From positions 1 to 34,314 of the forward strand of contig JAJDZN010000264.1 in assembly GCA_022824585.1 (NCBI GenBank): a stretch of DNA of 34,314 nucleotides, read 5' to 3'. Origin of the DNA: Bryobacterales bacterium (lineage in GTDB: Bacteria; Acidobacteriota; Terriglobia; Bryobacterales; UBA6623). Both the position numbers and the translations under genes were made by a program. The notes below the pieces were generated by a model that was not told the origin of the DNA, did no database searches, and saw nothing but the letters and a program-made list of their open reading frames with translations. Of this stretch, positions 16,256 to 23,725 are shown one piece after another (within the stretch, counting starts at the first letter, position 1; each line of letters opens with the position of its first letter).

Positions 16256-16261
16256 TATGCT
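16256..16261 (+). promoter_or_regulatory. -10-like TATGCT before UPF0182 gene, leaderless-type spacing
   Basis: TATGCT ends 9 bases before the ATG at 16271, giving a predicted transcript start almost at the initiation codon. The AAGGA at 16264-16268 is only 2 bases from the ATG, too close for normal Shine-Dalgarno use. Confidence 0.35.
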
Positions 16262-16270
16262 AGAAGGACT

Positions 16271-18976
16271 ATGCAACCTCGACAGCTGCGGCTGCTGCTC
16301 GCTGCTCTCGCCTTCGTTCTCATCCTTGGCACGGCCCGGGGGTTGGCGGACTTTGCGATCGAATACCTGTGGTGGACTGAAGTCGGCCAGCTCTCGACCT
16401 GGCTGACGAAGCTGGGCTACAAGATCCTTCCAACGGTGGCTGCGGCTCTGATCGCTTGGTTGGCGTTGCTGTGGGCACACCGCCGCGGGGCTGCCTTCGC
16501 CGGCGCTGACACTTCCCGCTACTCGCTGTATCGCAAAGCCGTGCCGCTCGTCCTGCTCGTTGTGGCGACGGTGTTCATCGGTTCCCGCGTCGATCCCGAG
16601 ACGGTGATGAAGTTCGCCGGCTCGCGCGGACTGGGCCCGAACGTCGAGTCTTGGGCCGATCCGATCTTCGGCAAGCAGCTGTCCTTCTACCTCTTCGACC
16701 TCCCGCTCCTGCAACTGCTCGTGCAGTACCTGTTCGCCCTCGCCCTCACCGGCACGGCCGTTTTCTGGGCCACGGGCCGCGGATGGCAGGTGTTCCAGAA
16801 ATTCACCAGCTTCCGTGCCGGCGGCGGCGACCTGGAGGAATTCGACCTGGGCCCCCAGCCCCTGCTGCTGGAAGGCGCGACCAAGACGAGCTTTGCCAAG
16901 GTCATCGCCTGCATCGCGCTGGCTGGAGCGGCAGCGTGGTTTTACCTGGGCCAGTACGGGCTGCTGCTGTCGAACCACGACTTCATGGTCGGCATGGACT
17001 ACTTGGACGAGGTCTGGAGGCTGCCCCTGCGCTGGGTGGTCGTGATCGCGCTGCTGCTGTCGATCCCGTTGATCGCCACGTCGCGCTTCAAGGCGATGGC
17101 TTACATCGCCGGCGGCGCCATTGCGTTGCACGCCGCTGTACCCTTGGCAGTCCAAGCGCTGTATGTCAGCCCCAACGAACTGAAGCTGGAGCAGGAGTAC
17201 ATCGAGCGCCACATCCAGGCCACGCGCCAGGCCTACGCCCTCAACGCCGGCCGGGAAGAGTTCCTCTCGCTCAGCGAGGTCCCGTCACTCGATGTCGAGG
17301 CGAACGCGACGCTGGTCGACAACATCCGCCTTTGGGACGAGAAGGCCTATACCGACACCATCACCCAGATCCAGGCACTGCGGTTGTACTACCGCTTTGC
17401 CGACATGGACATCGATCGCTACCAGATCAACAACAAGGTGAAGCAGTTGCTCCTCTCTCCCCGCGAGATCGATGTCAGCTCCCTCGATGCCGCTGCCGAC
17501 AACTGGATCAACCGTCACTGGGTCTACACGCACGGCTACGGCGTGGTCACTTCAGAAGTGAATCGCACGACGCCGGACGGCCTGCCGGTGCTGCTGATCA
17601 AGGATGCGCCCCCCGAGGTCGAGATCCAGGACATCACGATCGCGCGTCCGGAAATCTACTACGGCGAGCTGACCAACCACCCGGTGTTTGTCAGCACGGA
17701 GCAGGAAGAGTTCGATTACCCCAAGGAAGACCAGAACGTGATGTCCCACTATGAGGGCACCGGCGGGATTCCGATCCACTCCATCGCCACCCGCCTTTTG
17801 ACCGCGATCCTGCAGGGCGACTACAACATCCTCTTCACCGGGCTGACGAATCCGTCGAGCCGCATGATGATTTATCGCAATGTCAGCGAGCGCCTCGAGC
17901 ATCTCGCCGATTTCATCGAATGGGATCCCGACCCGTACCTGACGATTACCGACGACGGCCGCTTGGTGTGGATACTGGACGGCTACACCACTTCGGACGC
18001 CCATCCGTATTCTCAGGCGATCCGGGTGGGCAGCTTCGGCTCCCAGGTCAACTACATCCGCAACGCCGTCAAGGCAACCGTGGATGCCTATGACGGGACC
18101 ACCACGATCTATATGTTCGACACGACCGATCCGATTATCCAGTCCTACGCCAGGGTGTTCCCTAACCTGTTCCAGCCGATGGAGGCGATGCCAGCCTCGA
18201 CCCGCGAGCATGCTCGCTATCCGGAGTTGATCTTCGACATTCAGGCCGAGCTCTACAGGACGTTCCACATGCGTGACCCGACCGTGTTCTACAACCGGGA
18301 GGACATTTGGGACGTGGGCAGGAGCCTCGCCGGCGACACCGGCGCCGCCGAGCGCATGAAACCGACATATATCGTGGCGACGCTGCCGGGCGAGTCCGAG
18401 CCGGAATTCCTGCTGATGCTGCCGTTCACGCCGCGCAACAAGGACAATCTCAACGGCTGGATGGCGGCCCGCTGCGACGGGGACCGGCTCGGGGAACTGA
18501 TCTTCTATCAGCTTTCCAAGCAGCAGCTTGTCTACGGGCCGAACCAGATCGAAGCGCAGATCAACCAAGAGCAGCAGATCGCCCGCGATCTGACGCTCTG
18601 GAACCAGCAAGGCTCGCGCGTGCTGCGCGGCGAGATGATCGCCATGCCCGTCGGGGATAACTTCCTCTACGTTGAGTCGATTTACATCCAAGCCGAGGCG
18701 GCTCGCATGCCGCAGCTGCGCAAGGTTGTGCTGGCGATGGGCGAGAGGCTGGTGTACGAGGACACCTTCGAGGATGCGCTGACCGCGCTGGGAGACCTAG
18801 AGGCCGAAGACGCCGCAGCCTTGCTCTCCGCGGCCGCGGCGGAGACGGGACAGCCCAGCGCTGAGGCGGAAGAGCCGGCGATCCTCACGGTCGCCCGCCG
18901 TCTGGCGGAATTGCGCAGGCAGGCGCTCCGGCTGGCCGACGACATCGAGGCGCTTGAGCGCGACGTGGAGCGCTAG
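16271..18976 (+). CDS. UPF0182-family large membrane protein
   Basis: 901 residues of the UPF0182 family, whose function is unknown. The first 300 residues hold about seven hydrophobic segments: near 8-24 (RLLLAALAFVLILG), 52-72, 91-110 (AVPLVLLVVATVFIGS), 140-165, 210-232, 253-272 and 275-300. A large extracytoplasmic domain follows with conserved-looking stretches such as RLWDEKAYTDTITQIQALR, YRFADMDIDRY, NRHWVYTHGYG and YIRNAVKATVDAYDG. The C-terminus (about 865-901) is a heptad-like, charged coiled coil. Charged loops and WWTEVGQ near residue 38 also fit the family. It ends 11 bases before the stop of the convergent PD40 gene. Length matches the family (about 900-1000). Confidence 0.88.
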   Translation: MQPRQLRLLLAALAFVLILGTARGLADFAIEYLWWTEVGQLSTWLTKLGYKILPTVAAALIAWLALLWAHRRGAAFAGADTSRYSLYRKAVPLVLLVVATVFIGSRVDPETVMKFAGSRGLGPNVESWADPIFGKQLSFYLFDLPLLQLLVQYLFALALTGTAVFWATGRGWQVFQKFTSFRAGGGDLEEFDLGPQPLLLEGATKTSFAKVIACIALAGAAAWFYLGQYGLLLSNHDFMVGMDYLDEVWRLPLRWVVVIALLLSIPLIATSRFKAMAYIAGGAIALHAAVPLAVQALYVSPNELKLEQEYIERHIQATRQAYALNAGREEFLSLSEVPSLDVEANATLVDNIRLWDEKAYTDTITQIQALRLYYRFADMDIDRYQINNKVKQLLLSPREIDVSSLDAAADNWINRHWVYTHGYGVVTSEVNRTTPDGLPVLLIKDAPPEVEIQDITIARPEIYYGELTNHPVFVSTEQEEFDYPKEDQNVMSHYEGTGGIPIHSIATRLLTAILQGDYNILFTGLTNPSSRMMIYRNVSERLEHLADFIEWDPDPYLTITDDGRLVWILDGYTTSDAHPYSQAIRVGSFGSQVNYIRNAVKATVDAYDGTTTIYMFDTTDPIIQSYARVFPNLFQPMEAMPASTREHARYPELIFDIQAELYRTFHMRDPTVFYNREDIWDVGRSLAGDTGAAERMKPTYIVATLPGESEPEFLLMLPFTPRNKDNLNGWMAARCDGDRLGELIFYQLSKQQLVYGPNQIEAQINQEQQIARDLTLWNQQGSRVLRGEMIAMPVGDNFLYVESIYIQAEAARMPQLRKVVLAMGERLVYEDTFEDALTALGDLEAEDAAALLSAAAAETGQPSAEAEEPAILTVARRLAELRRQALRLADDIEALERDVER

Positions 18977-18987
18977 TCAGATGCCGG

Positions 18988-20052
18988 TCAGGGCTTTGCG
19001 CCCGGGCCGTTCCAGTCTGCCACGAATATGTTGAACTCGTAGCGCGAGCTGGCGTTGCGGTCGGACGCGAACACTAGCTGCGAGCCGTCCGGCGAGAACT
19101 CGGCAAACGACGTGAAGCCGCCGAACTCGGTCACTTGGCGCAGGCCCGAGCCGTCGGTGCGCATCAAGAACAGGTCGAATTCGCGGCTGTCGCAGTTGTT
19201 CCTGTTCGACGAGAAGATGATGTGCTTGCCGTCTGGAGTGAATTGCGGGGCGAAGCTGGCGCAGCCGAACTCGGTGAGTTGCTGCATGCCGCTGCCGTCG
19301 GCGTTGCCGACGAAGATCTCCATCTTCATCGGTGCCGTCAGGTTCTGTGCGAGCAGCTCCGCGTACGTGTCGGACGCCGATCCCTCCGCTGGATGGTTCG
19401 CCCGCAGCACCAGCATTTCGCCATCGGCCGAATAGAACGCCCCGCCGTCGTATCCGAACGCGGTCGTCAAGCGAGTCTTGTTCGAACCGTCCAGATCCAT
19501 GGACCACAGATCCAAGTCGCCGGAATCCATCGAGGTGTAGACGATCTTCTCCTGTTTCCAGTTGACAGTTGCCTCGGCGTCGTAGCCGTCTGCGTCGGTG
19601 AGCCGCACGGGCTCGGAACCGTCCAAGTCGACGCGAAAGATGTCATATCCGGCGTGCACGGGCCACACATAGCCCTTGCTGCGATCTGGGCGCGGCGGGC
19701 AGCTGTCGCCTGCCAGGTGGGTCGATGCATATACGATGCTCTCGCCATCGGGCAGGAAGTAGCCACAAGTGGTGACCCCCTTGCCCGTGGACACCATGCG
19801 CTGGTCGGAACCGTCCGCGTTCATGACGTAGATCTGGTCGCACGACGCCTCGCCGCGCGTGGCCTGAAAGACCAGCTTGCTTCCGTCCGGCGACCAATAG
19901 GCCTCGGCGTTCTGGCCGCCGAAAGTGAGCTGGCGGATGTTCGACAGCAGCGGACCCGATTCGGCCGAAGCGTCCTCGGCCGGAGTTTGCTGGGGCCCGG
20001 CACAGGCCGCGCAGAGCGCGAGTGCCAAGCACGCTGACCAGTGAATGCGCAT
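18988..20052 (-). CDS. PD40/TolB-like beta-propeller lipoprotein
   Basis: 354 residues. The N-terminus (MRIHWSACLALALCAACAGP) has a hydrophobic run followed by a Cys in a CAAC context near residue 17, consistent with a lipoprotein signal, though the -3 Cys is unusual. The body is a series of about six propeller blades carrying the PD40 motif: WSPDGSKLVFQ, LPDGESIVYAS, WKQEKIVYTS, SADGEMLVLRA, TPDGKHIIFSS and SPDGSQLVFASDRN. Such proteins are often periplasmic TolB-like scaffolds; the specific partner is unknown. An AAAGGGAG Shine-Dalgarno lies 4-11 bases before the ATG and a TAGAAT -10 at 20071-20076 lies upstream, a normal 5' region unlike the leaderless candidates. Confidence 0.82.
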   Translation of the reverse strand: MRIHWSACLALALCAACAGPQQTPAEDASAESGPLLSNIRQLTFGGQNAEAYWSPDGSKLVFQATRGEASCDQIYVMNADGSDQRMVSTGKGVTTCGYFLPDGESIVYASTHLAGDSCPPRPDRSKGYVWPVHAGYDIFRVDLDGSEPVRLTDADGYDAEATVNWKQEKIVYTSMDSGDLDLWSMDLDGSNKTRLTTAFGYDGGAFYSADGEMLVLRANHPAEGSASDTYAELLAQNLTAPMKMEIFVGNADGSGMQQLTEFGCASFAPQFTPDGKHIIFSSNRNNCDSREFDLFLMRTDGSGLRQVTEFGGFTSFAEFSPDGSQLVFASDRNASSRYEFNIFVADWNGPGAKP

Positions 20053-20070
20053 GTGACTCCCTTTCGGACC

Positions 20071-20076
20071 ATTCTA
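20071..20076 (-). promoter_or_regulatory. -10-like TAGAAT for the PD40 lipoprotein gene
   Basis: The minus strand reads TAGAAT 18 bases before the ATG, with an AAAGGGAG ribosome binding site between them. The same hexamer precedes the Gfo/Idh gene. Confidence 0.4.
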
Positions 20077-20354
20077 GTAGTGGCGTTTCGGGGTCTGCGA
20101 ACCAGGCATGCTGAACCGATCCCCCGATGGAGCGTGCAGCCGTCGCTCAGCGGCTCGCCTCGGGGTCTCGCGATCGCCATATCCAGGTGCGGTCTGGCGT
20201 AGCGACCTCCCGCAAGAGCCTGCCGAAACACCTCGATCCCACTCTTGCCTAGCGTCTTGAGCCAGTGGGCAATCAGATGGCGGTACAGTGATGCAAAGAT
20301 GGGACCGGGCCGAACGACGGCACTAGGTGGCCAACGGATATCCCGCCGATGTGA
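20077..20354. other. Intergenic stretch between divergent genes
   Basis: About 280 bases (302 between the two coding regions) with no recognised gene. A minus-strand frame is open through it but has no start or domain that I recognise. A TATCCC at 20339-20344 lies 10 bases before the next ATG, a weak -10 candidate. Confidence 0.4.
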
Positions 20355-21761
20355 ATGACCGATATCGACGCAGTCACGAACGATCTCCTGGACTGGGCAG
20401 CCACAGACGAGTGGACGCCGCAGTTGATGGAGGTTCACATGGAGCACCTCGAAGCGGTGCTCGACATCTTCGATCTTGAGGGGGATGAACTGTTGGAGAC
20501 GCTCGGTGAGGCTGCCGCTACGCTGACCGCGTTCATCGCTGAGGACTTTTTCACTGCCCGGTTCGGCGAGCACGGCGAACTGAACATAATCGACGAGTAT
20601 CTCAGGGGGCACGGCTCGAGGGCGTCGGAACCGGCAAGAAAGTATCTTGAAGCGCTACGGGACTCCACTGCCTCACTGTACGAAGTCGTCGGCGTCGACT
20701 CCGGGCAGAGCATAACTGTGCGCGATCTGCTCGTGCCGCGCGAGAAGGTGACCGTACGGGAGCACCGAGCTTCGCAGGCAGCGTCACTGTGGGACCGCAT
20801 TGGTGCGCGCGTCGTGCCGTTGGATGGGGAGAGCGTCTTTACCGGTGCCGTTCTTCTTTTTCGCTACGCCGCCGCGAAGCAAGTGCTGTGGGCGTTCGAC
20901 GAATTGCTCAAGAAGGCGATCCGGGCACGCCGCAAGTCCAGCAAGCACAGAAGGCGGCGTGGGAGGTCAGCGGCGACACTTCGAGAGCGAGAGGAACTCA
21001 TCCACCATCTGCCGCACGCCCGGATACTCACGCATTTCTGGGTGACGGACGTCCTGTCACAGGTCATGGCCCCGTTGCCGGAGTTGCGAAACACCGACGA
21101 CGAGGTGATGCTCCTCTGCGAAGTGCGTTTCCCAATTGTCGGAGACGAGGCGAAGGTCTCGGTCCTGTTGGACGGAATCGAGGGATTCGAACGGGACAGC
21201 GAGGGTGCAGGGCACTGGAGGTGGTGCGCTCCCGGTTCGCCGACGCAACGTAGGGCGAGAGTTCGCGGAAGAGATTCGGTTGCAGCATCAGGGGGCGCAA
21301 CGTCCACGACGGCTCTCGGATTCGCAGAAATCGAGGCTGGAGTGTTGAAGTTGAGGGTGAACTCGATGGAGCGAGCCGAGCGGGGACACAAGTTGTTGTC
21401 CTCTCATCTGGGAGATCTCGTAGGGTCGGCGCTGACATCGAGCCAAGAGCCGAGTCAAGCGCTGCAGGAGTACCGCGCTGAGCAGCGACAGGAGGTGGTC
21501 CGGATTCCGACCGAGGAAGAGGTGAAGGCTATCCATTTGCACCTCGACGACCATTACAGGCAAACGCTCGACGAGCCGCTCCCAATGCTGGGCGGCAAGA
21601 CATTGCGGAAGGCAGCGGCGACCAAGAACGGCCGCCAAGAGGCCATCGACTGGCTCAAGCAGCTGGAGAATATGGAGCACCGCCGTGCCGCGACAGAGGG
21701 ACATTCGCCCTACGACACGGGTTGGATCTGGCAGGAGCTAGGTATCGAACGGCCAGGCTGA
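20355..21761 (+). CDS. Uncharacterised protein resembling SEC-C-associated family, without a SEC-C motif
   Basis: 468 residues, no signal peptide or membrane segment. Residues about 95-180 read RKYLEALRDSTASLYEVVGV, VDSGQSITVRDLL, EKVTVREHRASQAA and LWDRIGARVVPLDGESVFTG, a strand-rich module that I recall from uncharacterised proteins often annotated as SEC-C metal-binding. The CxC...HC zinc motif itself is not present (only two Cys are seen). The C-terminal part, HYRQTLDEPLPMLGGKTLRK, then EAIDWLKQLENMEH and YDTGWIWQELGI, resembles the helical PxLxGxTPreA segment of the same group and, loosely, Xre/MbcA/ParS toxin-binding tails. Residues 190-215 are strongly basic (ARRKSSKHRRRRGRS), possibly nucleic-acid-binding. 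No function is assigned. No clear Shine-Dalgarno site precedes the ATG. Confidence 0.6.
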   Translation: MTDIDAVTNDLLDWAATDEWTPQLMEVHMEHLEAVLDIFDLEGDELLETLGEAAATLTAFIAEDFFTARFGEHGELNIIDEYLRGHGSRASEPARKYLEALRDSTASLYEVVGVDSGQSITVRDLLVPREKVTVREHRASQAASLWDRIGARVVPLDGESVFTGAVLLFRYAAAKQVLWAFDELLKKAIRARRKSSKHRRRRGRSAATLREREELIHHLPHARILTHFWVTDVLSQVMAPLPELRNTDDEVMLLCEVRFPIVGDEAKVSVLLDGIEGFERDSEGAGHWRWCAPGSPTQRRARVRGRDSVAASGGATSTTALGFAEIEAGVLKLRVNSMERAERGHKLLSSHLGDLVGSALTSSQEPSQALQEYRAEQRQEVVRIPTEEEVKAIHLHLDDHYRQTLDEPLPMLGGKTLRKAAATKNGRQEAIDWLKQLENMEHRRAATEGHSPYDTGWIWQELGIERPG

Positions 21762-22225
21762 GCGGCGGCGCATCCCGTTACGTAGGACTCGTTCGTCTTC
21801 CGGGCTCGTCGAAGGGACGACGACTGAGTCAAGTCTCGGTTCTTGAATCGGACCGAGCCACCAGCCTTCTTGCGAGCGGTTGGCCGGGACAAGCGGAAAG
21901 ATGCTTGGGGCGGTGGTGGTCTCGAGGCGCACATCGAAGGGGTTTCGCACGATCCGCAGGGTGGGGGGCAGTCCTCATGCGATTCCCGTCATCGTCGAGT
22001 TGGTACCCTACAGTTCCGCTAGGGGCAGGGCTCATTCTGTGGCTGATGGCAGGGATGGTTCCGCCCCAACCTGCGCTTGCGAATGGCCGGCAGCGGATTT
22101 GCCTGGATCATCGATTCAGATCGCAGGGGCGCAGTGCAAGTGAGCCTCAAGTTGACCGTGCCCGCTGCCAGGCATGGCTGGTCGCCGGGGCCTCTGTGCT
22201 CATTGACAAAGAACCCTTCTTCTTG
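21762..22225. other. Gap with an open frame leading into the DUF4015-type gene
   Basis: 464 bases. The frame of the following gene stays open through it and contains an ATG at 21977 followed by a second signal-like segment (LGAGLILWLMAGMVPP, then QPALA). I favour the start at 22226, so this is treated as non-coding, but a longer N-terminus cannot be excluded. Nothing else is recognised. Confidence 0.4.
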
Positions 22226-23410
22226 ATGCGAATTCGCTTGCCCTATCTCCGCGTTGCGGCTCTGATCTTGGCCTTAGCGGCAGCGGTGTTTCGCCCGGCA
22301 GTTGCACAACAGCTGCAGTCGACAGTCCCGGGCTCGGGTGTCGAGGCCGCGCGCCAGGCGCTTGCCCCGTTAGGCGAGCAAGGCCGGGCGAATGTCCCCG
22401 AAATCTTTAAGGGCATTTACCTCTCGTTTTGGTCGGCGACCCTGCCGAGCAGGGTCGACAACGCGATCCAGCTCGCGCAGGACGGGCTCATCAACACCGT
22501 TGTGATCGATGTCAAGGATGCCATGGGGCGCGTGGGCTTCGATTCCAGCGTGCCGCAGGTCGTCGAATACCGGTCGCGAGAACGGATTATTCCGGACTTG
22601 AGCGCCTTGGTGCGCAAACTCCACGCGGGCGGACTGCACGTGGCCGCCCGCATGGTGACGTTCAATGACCCGATGCTGGCCCGCGCCCGACCCGATTTGG
22701 CCGTGCACAGCAAGGCTCTGCTGGACGAAGAAGGGACGCAGTTGTCTGCCGAGACGTTCTGGCAAGACGAGCGCGGCCTGCTGTGGGTCGATCCGGGGTC
22801 GCGCGAGGCCTGGGACTACAACATCGCGATTGCCAAGGACGTGCTTTCGCGCGGCGTAGACGAGGTGAACTTCGACTACATCCGCTTTCCTTCGGGCGGC
22901 AGCTTGGATGACATGCACCTGCCTGTCACTGCAGCAGACGAAGCCAAGCGCGACGTCATTGTCCGTTTCTTCAAGCATCTCCGCGAACAACTTCCGGACG
23001 CGCGCCTGTCGGCGGACCTGTTCGGGCTCGTCACCGTCTCTCACGACGACCTTGGCATCGGCCAAGTGATCGAAGACGCGCTGCCATACTTCGATGCCCT
23101 GTGCCCCATGGTCTATCCCTCGCACTACGCGGAAGGTTTCGACGGCTTCGAAAACCCCGCCGAGCACCCCTACGAGGTCGTCAACTATTCGATGAGGCTG
23201 GCAAGCGAGCGACTCCGGGCGCATGCGGCGACTGCGCCCCAGAGAGCCGCGCTGATTCCGTGGCTGCAGGACTTCAGCATTGGCGCGGAATACGACGCAG
23301 ACATGGTCAGGGCCCAGATTCGAGCCGTCTCCGACGCGATGGGCGAGGACTACCGCGGATTCCTGCTGTGGAATCCCAAGAATCAGTACTCCACGGACGC
23401 CCTGCGCTAG
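22226..23410 (+). CDS. DUF4015-type putative glycoside hydrolase, secreted
   Basis: 394 residues. An N-terminal signal peptide (RIRLPYLRVAALILALAAAV, then FRPAVAQ) precedes a TIM-barrel domain with KGIYLSFWSA, INTVVIDVKDAMGRVGF, LHVAARMVTFNDP, WVDPGSREAWDYN, VDEVNFDYIRFPSGG and LCPMVYPSHY. These are the blocks of the DUF4015/GH-like family (putative glycosidase, TIM barrel); the Asp in VVIDVKD and the Asp in NFDYIRFPS are likely active-site positions. The exact substrate is not known. The start is set by the signal peptide; the upstream frame is open to 21722 but looks like chance coding. It is followed by a promoter region and smc, with no operon link. Confidence 0.82.
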   Translation: MRIRLPYLRVAALILALAAAVFRPAVAQQLQSTVPGSGVEAARQALAPLGEQGRANVPEIFKGIYLSFWSATLPSRVDNAIQLAQDGLINTVVIDVKDAMGRVGFDSSVPQVVEYRSRERIIPDLSALVRKLHAGGLHVAARMVTFNDPMLARARPDLAVHSKALLDEEGTQLSAETFWQDERGLLWVDPGSREAWDYNIAIAKDVLSRGVDEVNFDYIRFPSGGSLDDMHLPVTAADEAKRDVIVRFFKHLREQLPDARLSADLFGLVTVSHDDLGIGQVIEDALPYFDALCPMVYPSHYAEGFDGFENPAEHPYEVVNYSMRLASERLRAHAATAPQRAALIPWLQDFSIGAEYDADMVRAQIRAVSDAMGEDYRGFLLWNPKNQYSTDALR

Positions 23411-23725
23411 CGCGGATTCGCCGCGCCTGCGAAAGCGGGCGTCGGGCCCTGAAGCGCCGCGATGCAAGCCGCGCGAACACGGGCGGGCAGGTATCCGGCG
23501 GCATGTCGGCTGCGGTGCCGCGAGACGCATCTTGTTCCACAGACACAGAATAGATTGTATTGGCGGCCACCGAATATACTGTGTGTAGTTGCGAAGTTGC
23601 CCATCGTTCCGCTAGGCTAAGCGTGCAGTGACCGCTGTCACGCTCGCTCCGCCAATCGCAGGCCGCTTTCTTCGCTGCCAGCGGGCTGGGCGCCGTGGGC
23701 ACGGATCTTTGGAGGCGAACGGCAC
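23411..23725. other. Promoter-containing gap before smc
   Basis: 315 bases without a gene. It contains a locally AT-richer patch around 23541-23590 with the -10 candidate described separately, and a GGAGG site at 23711-23715 before the smc start. No hairpin terminator of the upstream gene was clear. Confidence 0.45.
23575..23580 (+). promoter_or_regulatory. -10-like TATACT for smc
   Basis: TATACT lies in an AT-richer patch 145 bases before the smc ATG. A loose AGATTG is found 17 bases upstream but is a poor -35. The predicted leader is about 140 bases. Confidence 0.4.

Noticed and set aside
17552..18691. Long minus-strand frame (379 codons) opposite the UPF0182 gene
   Set aside because: Antisense shadow with no recognisable domain and no start signal.
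19821..20612. Minus-strand frame through the 20053-20354 gap
   Set aside because: Runs out of the PD40 gene's shadow and across the next gene; no start or domain; treated as chance.
22203..22208. TTGACA that looks like a -35 box
   Set aside because: A -10 at normal spacing would fall inside the coding region after the ATG at 22226, so it is not that gene's promoter.
22370..23530. Minus-strand frame (386 codons) opposite the DUF4015-type gene
   Set aside because: Antisense shadow of a supported gene with a clear signal peptide and conserved motifs.
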